This document shows positions 14,498 to 22,306 of a stretch of 29,383 bases of DNA, in pieces. A program made the translations under genes and the position numbers. Below the pieces are notes generated by a model, which was not told the DNA's origin, did no database searches, and worked only from the letters and a program-made list of their open reading frames with translations. Origin of the DNA: Caryophanales bacterium UBA2298 (GTDB lineage Bacteria > Bacillota_I > Bacilli_A > Izemoplasmatales > Hujiaoplasmataceae). The stretch's first letter is position 1. Every line of letters begins with the position of its first letter. The stretch spans positions 40,002 through 69,384 of the forward strand of contig DDWA01000026.1 in NCBI GenBank assembly GCA_002345425.1, in the 5' to 3' direction.

Positions 14498-15788
14498 TTA
14501 ATTCCACGCTTCTTTCATAAGTTTTAATTTTTTCCTTTGTATCTGATTCAATCAAATGCATTTGCTTATAATAAATTATTACAGTTAAAATAATAATCGC
14601 CCCATTTAAGATCATTACAATTCCAGGATTAATTATATCATACAAATATCCAAAAATCACCTGCCCAATTGGGATCATTATGGCAGTTCCTAATCCTAAG
14701 ACCGTTGAGGTTCGTCCCATATATTCTAAAGGTACAATTTTTTGTAGAAGCGTACCAACAGCTATATTAACAGCAGTTACAAATACACCAATTATAAAAC
14801 ATGTTACAAGTACGATAATATACGATAACAATCCATCGCTTATACTAAACACTGACTGATTAACGGTAATTGATATTAACATAATTAGAAAACCAATTAT
14901 TAGGAAAGATTTTACCAATACATCACCTAATTTCATCTGCTTTAGTCTTTTTGTTAAAAGCATTGGAGCAGCAATCATTGAGGCAGAGAGAACTGTTTGT
15001 AACAAGCCTAATCTAAAATCCGATTGAGACAAAACCTCTTTTACTAAAAATATTAACCCTACTGAAAAAAGAGGAGCGATACTGAAGTTAACAATCATTG
15101 CAATTGAGATAATAGTTTTAATCGGTTTTGATTCTTTAATTATTTTTATACCTTCAACCAAATCTTTCTTAAAACCAGCGATTGATTTAACATTATCTTC
15201 ACTTTTTGTTTTTGGTACTTTAATAAACATTTCGCTAATTGCAGATATAAGAAAACTCACGGCATTTATAATTATTGCTATAAACAAACCGAATGCTCCA
15301 TATATAATCGCTCCCAAAATAGGCGCCATTAATGTTCCGAAGCTAATTACCATAGTTCTTAATGAATTAGCTTCTAGATATTGTTCTTTTTCAACTACGC
15401 TAGGAATAACCACAGACATTGAAGAGTGGAAAAATATTTCTGTAATTTCTAGCAAAATAACTAATAAATATATTAATCCAATTGTTAAGTCTTCGTTATA
15501 GAATAAATATATTGCAAAACCAAAGAGGATAAAGGCGTTTACTAAATCTAAGATTACAATTGATTTCTTCTTGTCAAACCAATCACCAAAAACTCCAGCT
15601 ATTGGAGATAAAATAATTCTCGGTAATATTGCTATCGCAAGCATTGTTGCGAATAGTGTCGCAGATCCAGTTATCGCAAGTACATACAGCGAGAGGACGA
15701 ACTGTTGAATATTGCTACCGATTAAGGACACGAAATTACCGAGGATTACTAGTATGAAGTTTTTGTTTTTAAGTAATTTGTTGTTCAT
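14487..15788 (-). CDS. MFS transporter (MefA/drug-efflux-like)
   Basis: 433 residues with about twelve membrane helices. The family opening is clear (NFILVILGNFVSLIGSNIQQ), followed by the loop 2-3 motif GVFGDWFDKKKSIVI (the GxxxDRxxRR equivalent). A large hydrophilic loop around 193-215 separates the halves. The overall pattern is that of the MefA-type/enterobactin-exporter-like MFS group. It would export a small molecule by proton antiport. Its GGAGA ribosome site lies inside the last codons of a 36-residue ORF just upstream. It overlaps the ArsR-type regulator downstream. Substrate unknown; macrolide export is one option from the family. Confidence 0.88.
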   Translation of the reverse strand: MNNKLLKNKNFILVILGNFVSLIGSNIQQFVLSLYVLAITGSATLFATMLAIAILPRIILSPIAGVFGDWFDKKKSIVILDLVNAFILFGFAIYLFYNEDLTIGLIYLLVILLEITEIFFHSSMSVVIPSVVEKEQYLEANSLRTMVISFGTLMAPILGAIIYGAFGLFIAIIINAVSFLISAISEMFIKVPKTKSEDNVKSIAGFKKDLVEGIKIIKESKPIKTIISIAMIVNFSIAPLFSVGLIFLVKEVLSQSDFRLGLLQTVLSASMIAAPMLLTKRLKQMKLGDVLVKSFLIIGFLIMLISITVNQSVFSISDGLLSYIIVLVTCFIIGVFVTAVNIAVGTLLQKIVPLEYMGRTSTVLGLGTAIMIPIGQVIFGYLYDIINPGIVMILNGAIIILTVIIYYKQMHLIESDTKEKIKTYERSVELNEI

Positions 15789-15797
15789 TGTATATAT

Positions 15798-15908
15798 TTA
15801 TCTCCAATATTGTTTGTTATATTCAACTTGATGATAAAATTGACCCCAATATTCACCTGGATTTAGAAAGTCAATATATACTTTTTTTGCATCTTTGAAT
15901 AGTTTCAT
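15798..15908 (-). CDS. 36-residue ORF upstream of the MFS gene (leader or small protein)
   Basis: ATG at 15906-15908 behind GGGGGAAATAAAA, a very strong ribosome site, and TAA at 15798-15800. The product begins MKLFKDAKKVYIDFLNPGEY, ends QYWR and is rich in aromatic residues (six Tyr, two Trp). No membrane segment. The stop is 9 bp before the MFS start, and the MFS ribosome site overlaps its last two codons, so translation of the two is linked. It may be a regulatory leader peptide, or a small protein working with the exporter. The excellent ribosome site and spacing support reality; function is unknown. Confidence 0.6.
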   Translation of the reverse strand: MKLFKDAKKVYIDFLNPGEYWGQFYHQVEYNKQYWR

Positions 15909-15962
15909 TTTTATTTCCCCCTTGTTTGATATTTTTAAGGCTTTTTTCTTTAAGACAATTAT

Positions 15963-15991
15963 ATAATAAAACACTTTTTATCTAATGTCAA
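15963..15991 (-). promoter_or_regulatory. Promoter of the exporter operon
   Basis: Minus-strand TTGACA (15986-15991), 17-bp spacer and TATTAT (15963-15968). A half-site TTAGATA of the operator overlaps the spacer. Confidence 0.75.
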
Positions 15992-16000
15992 GCGTTTTAT

Positions 16001-16034
16001 TAGATATTTATCTACTTTTTTAGATATTTATCTA
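16001..16034 (-). promoter_or_regulatory. Tandem palindromic operators upstream of the exporter operon
   Basis: Two identical 14-bp dyads, TAGATAAATATCTA on the minus strand (TAGATA-AA-TATCTA), at 16001-16014 and 16021-16034, exactly 20 bp apart and just upstream of the -35. A half-site overlaps the promoter spacer. Likely bound by the ArsR-type regulator encoded in the operon. The rest of the gap to 16140 is AT-rich without a gene. Confidence 0.7.
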
Positions 16035-16140
16035 ATTTTATAGCGTTAATTAAGATAAAGGTCTAAATTTAGCGCTCAAATTTTTCAATATTTTTTAAAA
16101 ATTATTCAATATTAATATAAAATCAATCTTTTCATAAAAA

Positions 16141-16166
16141 AAATACTAACTTTTTCGTTAGTATTT
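16141..16166 (-). terminator. Terminator after the DUF5692-like gene
   Basis: AAATACTAAC and GTTAGTATTT form a perfect 10-bp stem with a 6-nt loop; on the minus strand eight T overlap and follow the stem. It lies 9 bp beyond the stop of the membrane-protein gene. Confidence 0.88.
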
Positions 16167-16174
16167 CTTAGATT

Positions 16175-17095
16175 TTATAAATTGTTAATTTCTATTACTT
16201 TCTTATAACTTGACAAGTCTTGATAGATTTCATTCGTTATAGGGTTTTTCTTCTTTTTGCTAATTGTATAAAGTTCAAAACCTAATACAGCCAAGTTAAT
16301 AAGTAATGCGCTGATTGAAAGAATATATTTAGCTACCGGACTATTTGTTGAAACAATATTGAAGGCCGCTAAACTGTCGTAGGCAGGGAAAGTTAATGTG
16401 AACATTGCCCAAAGCGCTAAAGTTTGTGCGCGATGTTGCAGCCATGCGCCTTTTGTACTGAAGAATGATAATAATGTTGATGAAAAGATCAAGGCAATTC
16501 CTGCATAAAATGCTCTTTCAGGAATACAGTTATATACATATGATAAATTCCATACACCATATGCAATAACCCAGAACCATAGTTGATCAGCCCAAATCAT
16601 ATCTTTAGATTTTGTTTTAGCCACTCTAATACCAAACCATCCAGTTATGGTAACAATGCTAAGTATACCAGCAATACCATTAATAATATTCCATGGCCCT
16701 CCAATTAATGTAAGTCCATTTTCTACTACATTAGCTTTTGAAAAAACTTCAAAATCTCTAAAAACAGCTTCTAGAATATTTATACTTAGAATTAACCCTG
16801 GGAATAGTAGGACCCATTTGTTTTTTTGCAATTTTTCAAAGTATCTAATTACCATAAAGCCAACCACACCAGCAAGAGCACTATAAGTTTTAACCCAAGC
16901 AAACCAATTTCCAGAGGTATTTTCGCTGTCGGTTTTACCCCAAATAAATATAGTAAATACTAATGGAATCAAGATAAAAGTAACTACCGATAGAATCTTA
17001 CTTCTTCTAGTTAATTCGTTAATCAAGATTAATCCAACAAAAACTCCAATAAAAGCCAAAATGTTAATTAATGTATAATTTTGAAAGAATAACAT
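16175..17095 (-). CDS. Multi-pass membrane protein, DUF5692-like
   Basis: 306 residues with about eight to nine hydrophobic segments (for example residues 8-26, 34-52, 70-86, 95-111, 138-154, 169-190, 193-214, 224-240 and 260-280). Conserved-looking elements include NWFAWVKTYSALAGVVGFMV, ILSINILEAVFRDFE and IWADQLWFWVIAYGVWNLSY. The pattern resembles proteins annotated DUF5692; I am moderately sure of that name and know of no function. The start follows AAGGAG with good spacing. It is monocistronic, with a strong terminator immediately downstream, and repeat A2 with a hairpin upstream. Confidence 0.7.
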   Translation of the reverse strand: MLFFQNYTLINILAFIGVFVGLILINELTRRSKILSVVTFILIPLVFTIFIWGKTDSENTSGNWFAWVKTYSALAGVVGFMVIRYFEKLQKNKWVLLFPGLILSINILEAVFRDFEVFSKANVVENGLTLIGGPWNIINGIAGILSIVTITGWFGIRVAKTKSKDMIWADQLWFWVIAYGVWNLSYVYNCIPERAFYAGIALIFSSTLLSFFSTKGAWLQHRAQTLALWAMFTLTFPAYDSLAAFNIVSTNSPVAKYILSISALLINLAVLGFELYTISKKKKNPITNEIYQDLSSYKKVIEINNL

Positions 17096-17209
17096 AAATA
17101 AATCTCCTTTTTAAATAGTCTTCTTCCTAAAATTATAGCATATAGTTTTCTTTAAGAAATCAGTTAAAAAAACATTTAAATAGCATAAAAATCATATTTT
17201 CTCAATCAA

Positions 17210-17240
17210 TAAAGATGCCTTTGTTATAGAAGCATCTTTA
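17210..17240. terminator. Hairpin bordering repeat A2
   Basis: TAAAGATGC and GCATCTTTA form a perfect 9-bp stem with a 13-nt loop. T-runs on either side are poor, so terminator activity is uncertain. Its place, just left of an A array, matches the hairpins at A1 and A4. Confidence 0.45.
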
Positions 17241-17260
17241 GAAAACAAATCTCAATAAAA

Positions 17261-17359
17261 TGTGTTGAATGACCTATTTTGATACAATTACGCACCCCTA
17301 CCAAAATTTACGCACCCCTAGTGATTTTTACGCACCCCTATTAAAATTTACGCACCCCT
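17261..17359 (+). repeat. Type A intergenic array, copy A2 (4 x 20 bp)
   Basis: It begins TGTGTTGAATGACCTATTTT, then GATACAA, then four perfect copies of TTACGCACCCCT at 17288, 17308, 17328 and 17348, an exact 20-bp period with 8-bp spacers (ACCAAAAT, AGTGATTT, ATTAAAAT). The unit continues to CATATGAAA, is interrupted by the IS3 element, and resumes at 18724 (ATTGACCACTGTTCAAAAA). It is the best-preserved copy. With the hairpin and the IS end it accounts for the gap 17096-17460. Confidence 0.92.
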
Positions 17360-17460
17360 TCAATTTCTATGCATATGAAATGTAATGGTAACATAAAAGT
17401 AGACACCCCCAATATTGTAATTAGACATGAAAGATTTATAATATAGACAAGGAGGTTTCT

Positions 17461-17820
17461 ATGAAATACACAAAAGCACAAAGATTAGACATTGGTAAAA
17501 AAATATATACACGAGAGATCACTGTCGCACAAGCTTCAGAGATTTATGAAGTCAATATTTATACAGCAAGAGATTATATGCGACTTTTTAGGGACATTAA
17601 TGATTTACCACCACTAGATAGTGATAGTGAAATATCAAATAGTACATTAAAATCGAAGCATTCCACCCTGGATGAACTTGGACGTATGTCTAAACAATCA
17701 TTAATCGCCGAAGTAATAAAAGCGAGAATCGAGGCTGAAAGAGCAAAAAAAGGCTACGAAGTGAAAGGGGGTGGGCCAACAAAGGAATTCATTACTTCAA
17801 ACAAAAAGAATTCGAAGTGA
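17461..17820 (+). CDS. IS3-family transposase OrfA
   Basis: 119 residues. The N-terminal helix-turn-helix is visible (KYTKAQRLDIGKKIYTREIT, then VAQASEIYEVNIYTARDYMR). A helical, leucine-zipper-like part follows (residues about 70-97). AAGGAGG lies 6 nt before the ATG. The run of seven A at 17745-17751 followed by G is the expected slippery site. From there the -1 frame is open (KKRLRSERGWANKG...) and leads directly into OrfB, so a fused OrfAB transposase can be made. OrfA alone binds the ends and regulates. The TGA stop overlaps the OrfB start. Confidence 0.93.
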   Translation: MKYTKAQRLDIGKKIYTREITVAQASEIYEVNIYTARDYMRLFRDINDLPPLDSDSEISNSTLKSKHSTLDELGRMSKQSLIAEVIKARIEAERAKKGYEVKGGGPTKEFITSNKKNSK

Positions 17821-18692
17821 TTTATACGCTTTCTAATGAATTTCCAGTAAAAACATTGTGTAAACACATGGGTATTAATCGCAGCAGTTTCTATAAGTGG
17901 AGAAACAGGATTAAAGAACCATCCAACAAAATGATTACAAGAATATCTAATATCAATATATTTAAACATTACCACAAGAAATATCCAAATCATGGATATC
18001 GATGGTTGAACGCTAAAATACGCTTAGACACAGGATTAGTAGTATCAGATCAATACGCACACAGAGTATGTAAATATGCAGGAATACTCAGTATTTCTAA
18101 GCATTACAAGTACAAGAAACCAGGTGATGATTCAAAAATCTATCCAAACTTACTTACGTCTGATATGAACATCGATGGTCCATATCAATGCGTTGTATCT
18201 GATATGACAGCATTTTGGTGTCAGAAGACCTATTATGAACTAACTATTTATATGGATATTTGGAACAACGAAATCATCAGTTACGGACTATCTCAAAAAC
18301 GTGGAGATAGAAACAGTTACTTTGAAGGTTTAAATCAACTATTGGAAATAAAAAAAGAGTACCAGGACCTTAAAATGATTCTTCACACGGATCAAGGCTC
18401 TGTATACTCTTCGAAGAGTTTCAACGAACTTCTTCCCTCATATTATATCATAAGATCGATGTCTCGTGCAGGTACTCCTACAGATAATGGAGCGATGGAA
18501 TCGATAAATGGTTGGGTTAAGGAAGAAATATTCAATGATTTCAATATTAAGGATTCAGATGATCCAGTTCAAACTGTCAAAGAATATATTGAATTTTTCA
18601 ATAACGAAAGACCAGCTTATGCATTAAATTATCTAACACCAAAACAATACAAAGATATGTTTTTTGATGAGCAAAAATATTATACAAATTAA
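17817..18692 (+). CDS. IS3-family transposase OrfB (DDE integrase domain)
   Basis: 291 residues from a GTG within the OrfA stop; in vivo it is probably made as the C-terminal part of OrfAB by -1 frameshifting. An N-terminal HTH_21-like region (LCKHMGINRSSFYKWRNR) is followed by the rve catalytic core. The DDE triad is visible: D in VVSDMTAFW (about 129), D in LHTDQGSVYSS (about 192) and E in DNGAMESINGWVKEE (about 228). The end has the usual family close, EFFNNERPAYALNYLTPKQY. No internal stop or frameshift, so the element may still be active. Group within IS3 (IS150-like is likely) was not tested. Confidence 0.95.
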   Translation: MIYTLSNEFPVKTLCKHMGINRSSFYKWRNRIKEPSNKMITRISNINIFKHYHKKYPNHGYRWLNAKIRLDTGLVVSDQYAHRVCKYAGILSISKHYKYKKPGDDSKIYPNLLTSDMNIDGPYQCVVSDMTAFWCQKTYYELTIYMDIWNNEIISYGLSQKRGDRNSYFEGLNQLLEIKKEYQDLKMILHTDQGSVYSSKSFNELLPSYYIIRSMSRAGTPTDNGAMESINGWVKEEIFNDFNIKDSDDPVQTVKEYIEFFNNERPAYALNYLTPKQYKDMFFDEQKYYTN

Positions 18693-18803
18693 ATTAAGTG
18701 TCTACTTTATGTTGACTAGTGCAAAATCATTGACCACTGTTCAAAAAAACATACGAATACAAAACTATTCTCAGTTGTTAGAAGACAAGTTTATAAATAC
18801 GAA

Positions 18804-18829
18804 AAGATGGAACATAAAAATTCCATCTT
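18804..18829 (-). terminator. Terminator after the copper ATPase gene
   Basis: AAGATGGAA and TTCCATCTT form a 9-bp stem with an 8-nt loop, extended by CGAA/TTCG beyond a small bulge. It lies about 48 bp beyond the stop of the copB-like gene. The U-run is short, so efficiency is uncertain. Confidence 0.65.
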
Positions 18830-18876
18830 ATTCGTGTTGATATTAATTTTAACACTTAATGCAAGTTAAAACCTAA

Positions 18877-21048
18877 CTATTTCAATTTAAGGAGTTTTGC
18901 ATTTATCGAAACGACAATCGCACTTAACGACATCAATACTGCTCCAACGGCAGGCGATAAGATTATTCCAATGCCTGATAAAACGCCTGCTGCTAATGGT
19001 AGAGCAATCAAGTTGTAACCAGTACCTAAAAATAGATTTTGTACCATCTTTTTATGTGTTGCTTTTGAGAGTTTCACAATTGATACAACATCAAGTGGAT
19101 TACTTCTTACTAAAATGACATCGGCGGTTTCTATAGCCACATCTGTTCCTGCACCAATGGCAACACCTAAATCAGCAATTGCAAGTGCTGGTGCATCATT
19201 GACTCCGTCACCCGTCATGACAACTTTTTTATTTTGGCTTATTAATTCCTGAATCTTATTTTGCTTCTCATGCGGTAACACTTCGGCAATAACTTGATCA
19301 ATTCCAACTGCATCTCCAACCATTTTTGCAACGATTTTATTATCACCTGTTAGCATAATTGAAGTTATATTCATTTCTCTAAGAGCAATAATAGCTTCTT
19401 TGGCTGTTGTCTTAATAATATCTGATAAGGCAATGAATCCTAAATACACATTATCTCTTAATACGAATACAATCGTTCTTCCTTGATTAGCTAACTTTTG
19501 ATATTCTGATTTATCATAGTCTATTTGATGTAAATCCATATATCCTGGGCTAACTACCATGACCACACGTTTTTCAATAGTTCCCTGTAATCCTTGTCCT
19601 GGTATATTTTGATAATCTTCAACTGTCAATAATGAAAGATTTTGTTTCTTGCCTTCCTCAACGATTCCAAGTGCAATTGGATGTTCGGAATTAGCTTCTA
19701 GTGAAAGCGCAAGTTGTAATAACTCTTTATTTTCAATTGAATTAGCCATTATATTTGTAACTCCAAATTTTCCCTCTGTCAGCGTTCCTGTTTTATCAAA
19801 GACGACAGTGTCAATTTTTCTTGCTTCTTCAAAAGCTGTTCTATTACGAATTAGAAGTCCCTTTTGAGCAGCAATGCTCGTTGATACGCTTGTTACTAGA
19901 GGTACAGCAAGCCCTAATGCATGAGGACACGCAATAATAATAACTGTTACTGCTCTTTCCATTGCAAATGCAAGTCCATAGCCAGCTAACATCCAATATG
20001 TGAATGTTAATGTACCTGCGATGATAGCTATGTAAAATAACCATTTTGCTGCCTTATCTGCTAATCTCTGTGTCTTTGATTTAGAATTTTGAGCTTCTTG
20101 AACAAGTTTAATTACTTGTGAAAGAAAAGTATCTTCTCCAACTTTGTTAACTTTGACTGTTAATACACCATCACCATTAATAGACCCACCAATCACATCC
20201 ATTTTTACAGATTTATTAGACGGGATTGATTCTCCTGTTACCATTGATTCATTTACAGATGATACCCCTTTGATAACAATACCATCCACTGGAATTTTTT
20301 CTCCTGGTTTAACTAAAACAACATCTCCAACTTTAAGATCTTTAACTAAAACATCTTTTGTATTAATGTCGTCAATCAGAAGATGTGCTTCTGCTGGCAT
20401 TAGGTTAATCAGTGCTTCAAGCGCTTTTGATGCTCCCATAGCAGACTTCATTTCAAGCCAATGACCTAGCAACATAATAACTATGAGGGTAGAAAGCTCC
20501 CAAAAGAAATCACTGCCAGCTAATCCAAATACTGTGAATGTGCTGTAAATATACGCTACAGAAATAGCTAAAGCAACCAGCATCATCATTGCTGGAGATT
20601 TCTGTTTAATTTCAGATACGGCTCCTACGAAAAATGGTTTACCACCATATATAAATAAGAAAGTTGCTAAAAACAACAATATATATGAATCTCCCGGGAA
20701 ACGCAAATCGACATTTAGAAACGTTTGGATCATTGGCGATAAAGCAAGAATAGGAACCATAATAATTAGAGAAATAAAAAATCTCTTTTTAAAATCCTTA
20801 ACCATATGTGCATGATGATTATGATGTGAATGTTCTTCCTTATTGTGATTCATATGTTCATGATCCATTTGGTTATGATCCATATGTTCGTGGTTATCTT
20901 TACTATGATTCATGTGTTCGTGATTATCTTTATTATGATTCATGTGTTCGTGATCCATTTGTTTATGATCTATAGAAACATGTGTCTTCATTTTATAATT
21001 CTCATTTGTTTTACTATTTTTTGTTTTTTCTTTTTCTTCTTTTTTCAT
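18877..21048 (-). CDS. copB: CopB-type copper-exporting P1B ATPase (CPH motif, His-rich N-terminus)
   Basis: 723 residues from the ATG preceded by AAAGGA; an upstream TTG frame start lacks a ribosome site. In place of HMA domains the N-terminus carries four 10-residue His/Met repeats (HEHMNHNKDN type) and a HHNHH cluster. Membrane helices start at about 95. Family motifs: TGES, the intramembrane metal site ACPHALG (CPH, the P1B-3/CopB signature), phosphorylation site DKTGTLTEG, SEHPIAL for nucleotide binding and GDGVNDAPAL. It pumps Cu(I) or Cu(II) out of the cytoplasm. It is the last gene of the copper operon, 25 bp after the sensor kinase. The metal is inferred from CPH and the neighbours. 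Confidence 0.93.
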   Translation of the reverse strand: MKKEEKEKTKNSKTNENYKMKTHVSIDHKQMDHEHMNHNKDNHEHMNHSKDNHEHMDHNQMDHEHMNHNKEEHSHHNHHAHMVKDFKKRFFISLIIMVPILALSPMIQTFLNVDLRFPGDSYILLFLATFLFIYGGKPFFVGAVSEIKQKSPAMMMLVALAISVAYIYSTFTVFGLAGSDFFWELSTLIVIMLLGHWLEMKSAMGASKALEALINLMPAEAHLLIDDINTKDVLVKDLKVGDVVLVKPGEKIPVDGIVIKGVSSVNESMVTGESIPSNKSVKMDVIGGSINGDGVLTVKVNKVGEDTFLSQVIKLVQEAQNSKSKTQRLADKAAKWLFYIAIIAGTLTFTYWMLAGYGLAFAMERAVTVIIIACPHALGLAVPLVTSVSTSIAAQKGLLIRNRTAFEEARKIDTVVFDKTGTLTEGKFGVTNIMANSIENKELLQLALSLEANSEHPIALGIVEEGKKQNLSLLTVEDYQNIPGQGLQGTIEKRVVMVVSPGYMDLHQIDYDKSEYQKLANQGRTIVFVLRDNVYLGFIALSDIIKTTAKEAIIALREMNITSIMLTGDNKIVAKMVGDAVGIDQVIAEVLPHEKQNKIQELISQNKKVVMTGDGVNDAPALAIADLGVAIGAGTDVAIETADVILVRSNPLDVVSIVKLSKATHKKMVQNLFLGTGYNLIALPLAAGVLSGIGIILSPAVGAVLMSLSAIVVSINAKLLKLK
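20833..20952 (-). repeat. Four 30-bp tandem repeats coding for His/Met repeats
   Basis: Four in-frame 30-bp units encode HEHMNHNKDN, HEHMNHSKDN, HEHMDHNQMD and HEHMNHNKEE in the copper ATPase. The DNA of the units is nearly identical, so copy number may vary by slippage or recombination. Confidence 0.85.
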
Positions 21049-21073
21049 TTCATTTCCTTTCAAAACATTATTA

Positions 21074-22306
21074 TTAGAAACTGATTGATATTTTTGTTCC
21101 TATTCCAATCTCACTTTCAATTGCAATACTTGCATTCATTCTTTTTATAATCTCAAATACAATTTGAAGACCAATGCCATTTCCTTTTTTATTGTATTTA
21201 GCAGATGACTCGCTTCTGTGTGGTCCATTATATATTTCGTTAATTGTTTTTTGAGTCATGCCTATTCCAGTATCAGCTACTGTTAACATATGACTTGAAG
21301 CATCCAATGTTACTTGTACTGAGCTTTTAGCATTACTATAATAGAATGCGTTGAATACGAGATGTTCAATAATTCTTGTAATATCATATTCGGATACTTT
21401 CATTTCAAAATTGTCTAAACTATAATTCAAAGTAATATTTTTTGTCATAAAAACTTCTTGTAATTTTTTAAGTTGGTTTTCAATTATTGGTGCAATATTC
21501 TGCGTTTTTTCAATCTGTATTATATCCATAGCAATAATTTGGGGAACTAATTTTTCTATTGAATCTATCTCTGAAAGCAAGTCCTCATTAATTTTTTCAT
21601 CAAACTTAAGCCTTCCTAATTTAACTCCTTCAAGATATGCTTTCATAACGGTTAAAGGAGTCTTCACATCATGAGCTAGTAATTGTACATAGTGCTTCTG
21701 CATTTCTATCAAATCTTTTTCAATTTTCAAGGCTTTTACATATCGTTCGTTTATATTTGATATGTCTTTAAATGTAAATACTTCTTGTTCCTTCCCAATG
21801 TTGTTCATGTCCTTTTGTAAAATCGCATTTTGCTTGTTCAGATACTTAAAAAGGATGATAAGTATGCTTGAAAATAGCATTAACGAAAATACATTATAAA
21901 CAATCAACCCAACTGTCACTTCAGCACTAATAAATGACGGTTGATAATCTAAAGTAACTTCACCTATTTTTTCATTTGCGTCATTGTAAAGATTGATTTG
22001 TTTTCCATTATTGGGTAGTACATCGCTTTGATAAAGGATATTATTGTTTTCATCTTTATAAATAAGATTTATGCGATGTGCATGTGTATAATGCTCTGCA
22101 TAGACTATTGATGTGTCCACGCTCTCATAAATTATTAGGTGTTCTAACAATGTAGCAAAAGCTGCATCTTGACGTTCGATCTGTCTTGTTGATTGAACAT
22201 TTGCAATCAGGTAGACTGAAAGATTGGAAAGTAATAATAAACTTGCAAACATTACGATTAGAAATCTCGCCATTCTTTGTTTGAAAAATATTTTAAAACT
22301 AATCAT
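21074..22306 (-). CDS. Sensor histidine kinase of the copper operon
   Basis: 410 residues. Two membrane helices (about 12-35 and 129-153) flank an extracytoplasmic sensor of about 93 residues that contains a His/Tyr-rich stretch, YAEHYTHAHRI, plausible for metal binding. The H-box is LLAHDVKTPLTVMKAY (phospho-His at about 212), the N-box HLVFNAFYYS, G1 VADTGIGM and G2 GNGIGLQIV. It should autophosphorylate and pass phosphate to the response regulator whose gene overlaps its start by 8 bp. Metal sensing is inferred from the operon; a CopS/CusS-like role is likely. Confidence 0.93.
   Translation of the reverse strand: MISFKIFFKQRMARFLIVMFASLLLLSNLSVYLIANVQSTRQIERQDAAFATLLEHLIIYESVDTSIVYAEHYTHAHRINLIYKDENNNILYQSDVLPNNGKQINLYNDANEKIGEVTLDYQPSFISAEVTVGLIVYNVFSLMLFSSILIILFKYLNKQNAILQKDMNNIGKEQEVFTFKDISNINERYVKALKIEKDLIEMQKHYVQLLAHDVKTPLTVMKAYLEGVKLGRLKFDEKINEDLLSEIDSIEKLVPQIIAMDIIQIEKTQNIAPIIENQLKKLQEVFMTKNITLNYSLDNFEMKVSEYDITRIIEHLVFNAFYYSNAKSSVQVTLDASSHMLTVADTGIGMTQKTINEIYNGPHRSESSAKYNKKGNGIGLQIVFEIIKRMNASIAIESEIGIGTKISISF

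Larger units (their letters stand above)
17381..18723 (+). mobile_element. IS3-family insertion sequence (1343 bp), apparently intact
   Basis: Ends are imperfect 26-bp inverted repeats starting TG: left TGTAATGGT...AAAGTAGACAC, right (complement) TGCACTAGT...AAAGTAGACAC, with the inner 11 bp identical. An AAA triplet flanks both sides, a likely 3-bp target duplication, the size usual for this family. Two overlapping transposase frames with a -1 slippage signal lie inside. The joined flanks read CATATGAAATCATTGACC, and repeat A3 at 25075 has CATATGAAATAATGAC, which represents the empty site and fixes the boundaries. It is the only clear plus-strand transcription unit in the window. Confidence 0.9.

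Noticed and set aside
17261..17359. CRISPR-like appearance of the A array (and of the B arrays)
   Set aside because: Repeats are only about 12 bp with 8-bp AT-rich spacers at a fixed 20-bp period, and no cas genes are present. This is not CRISPR geometry.
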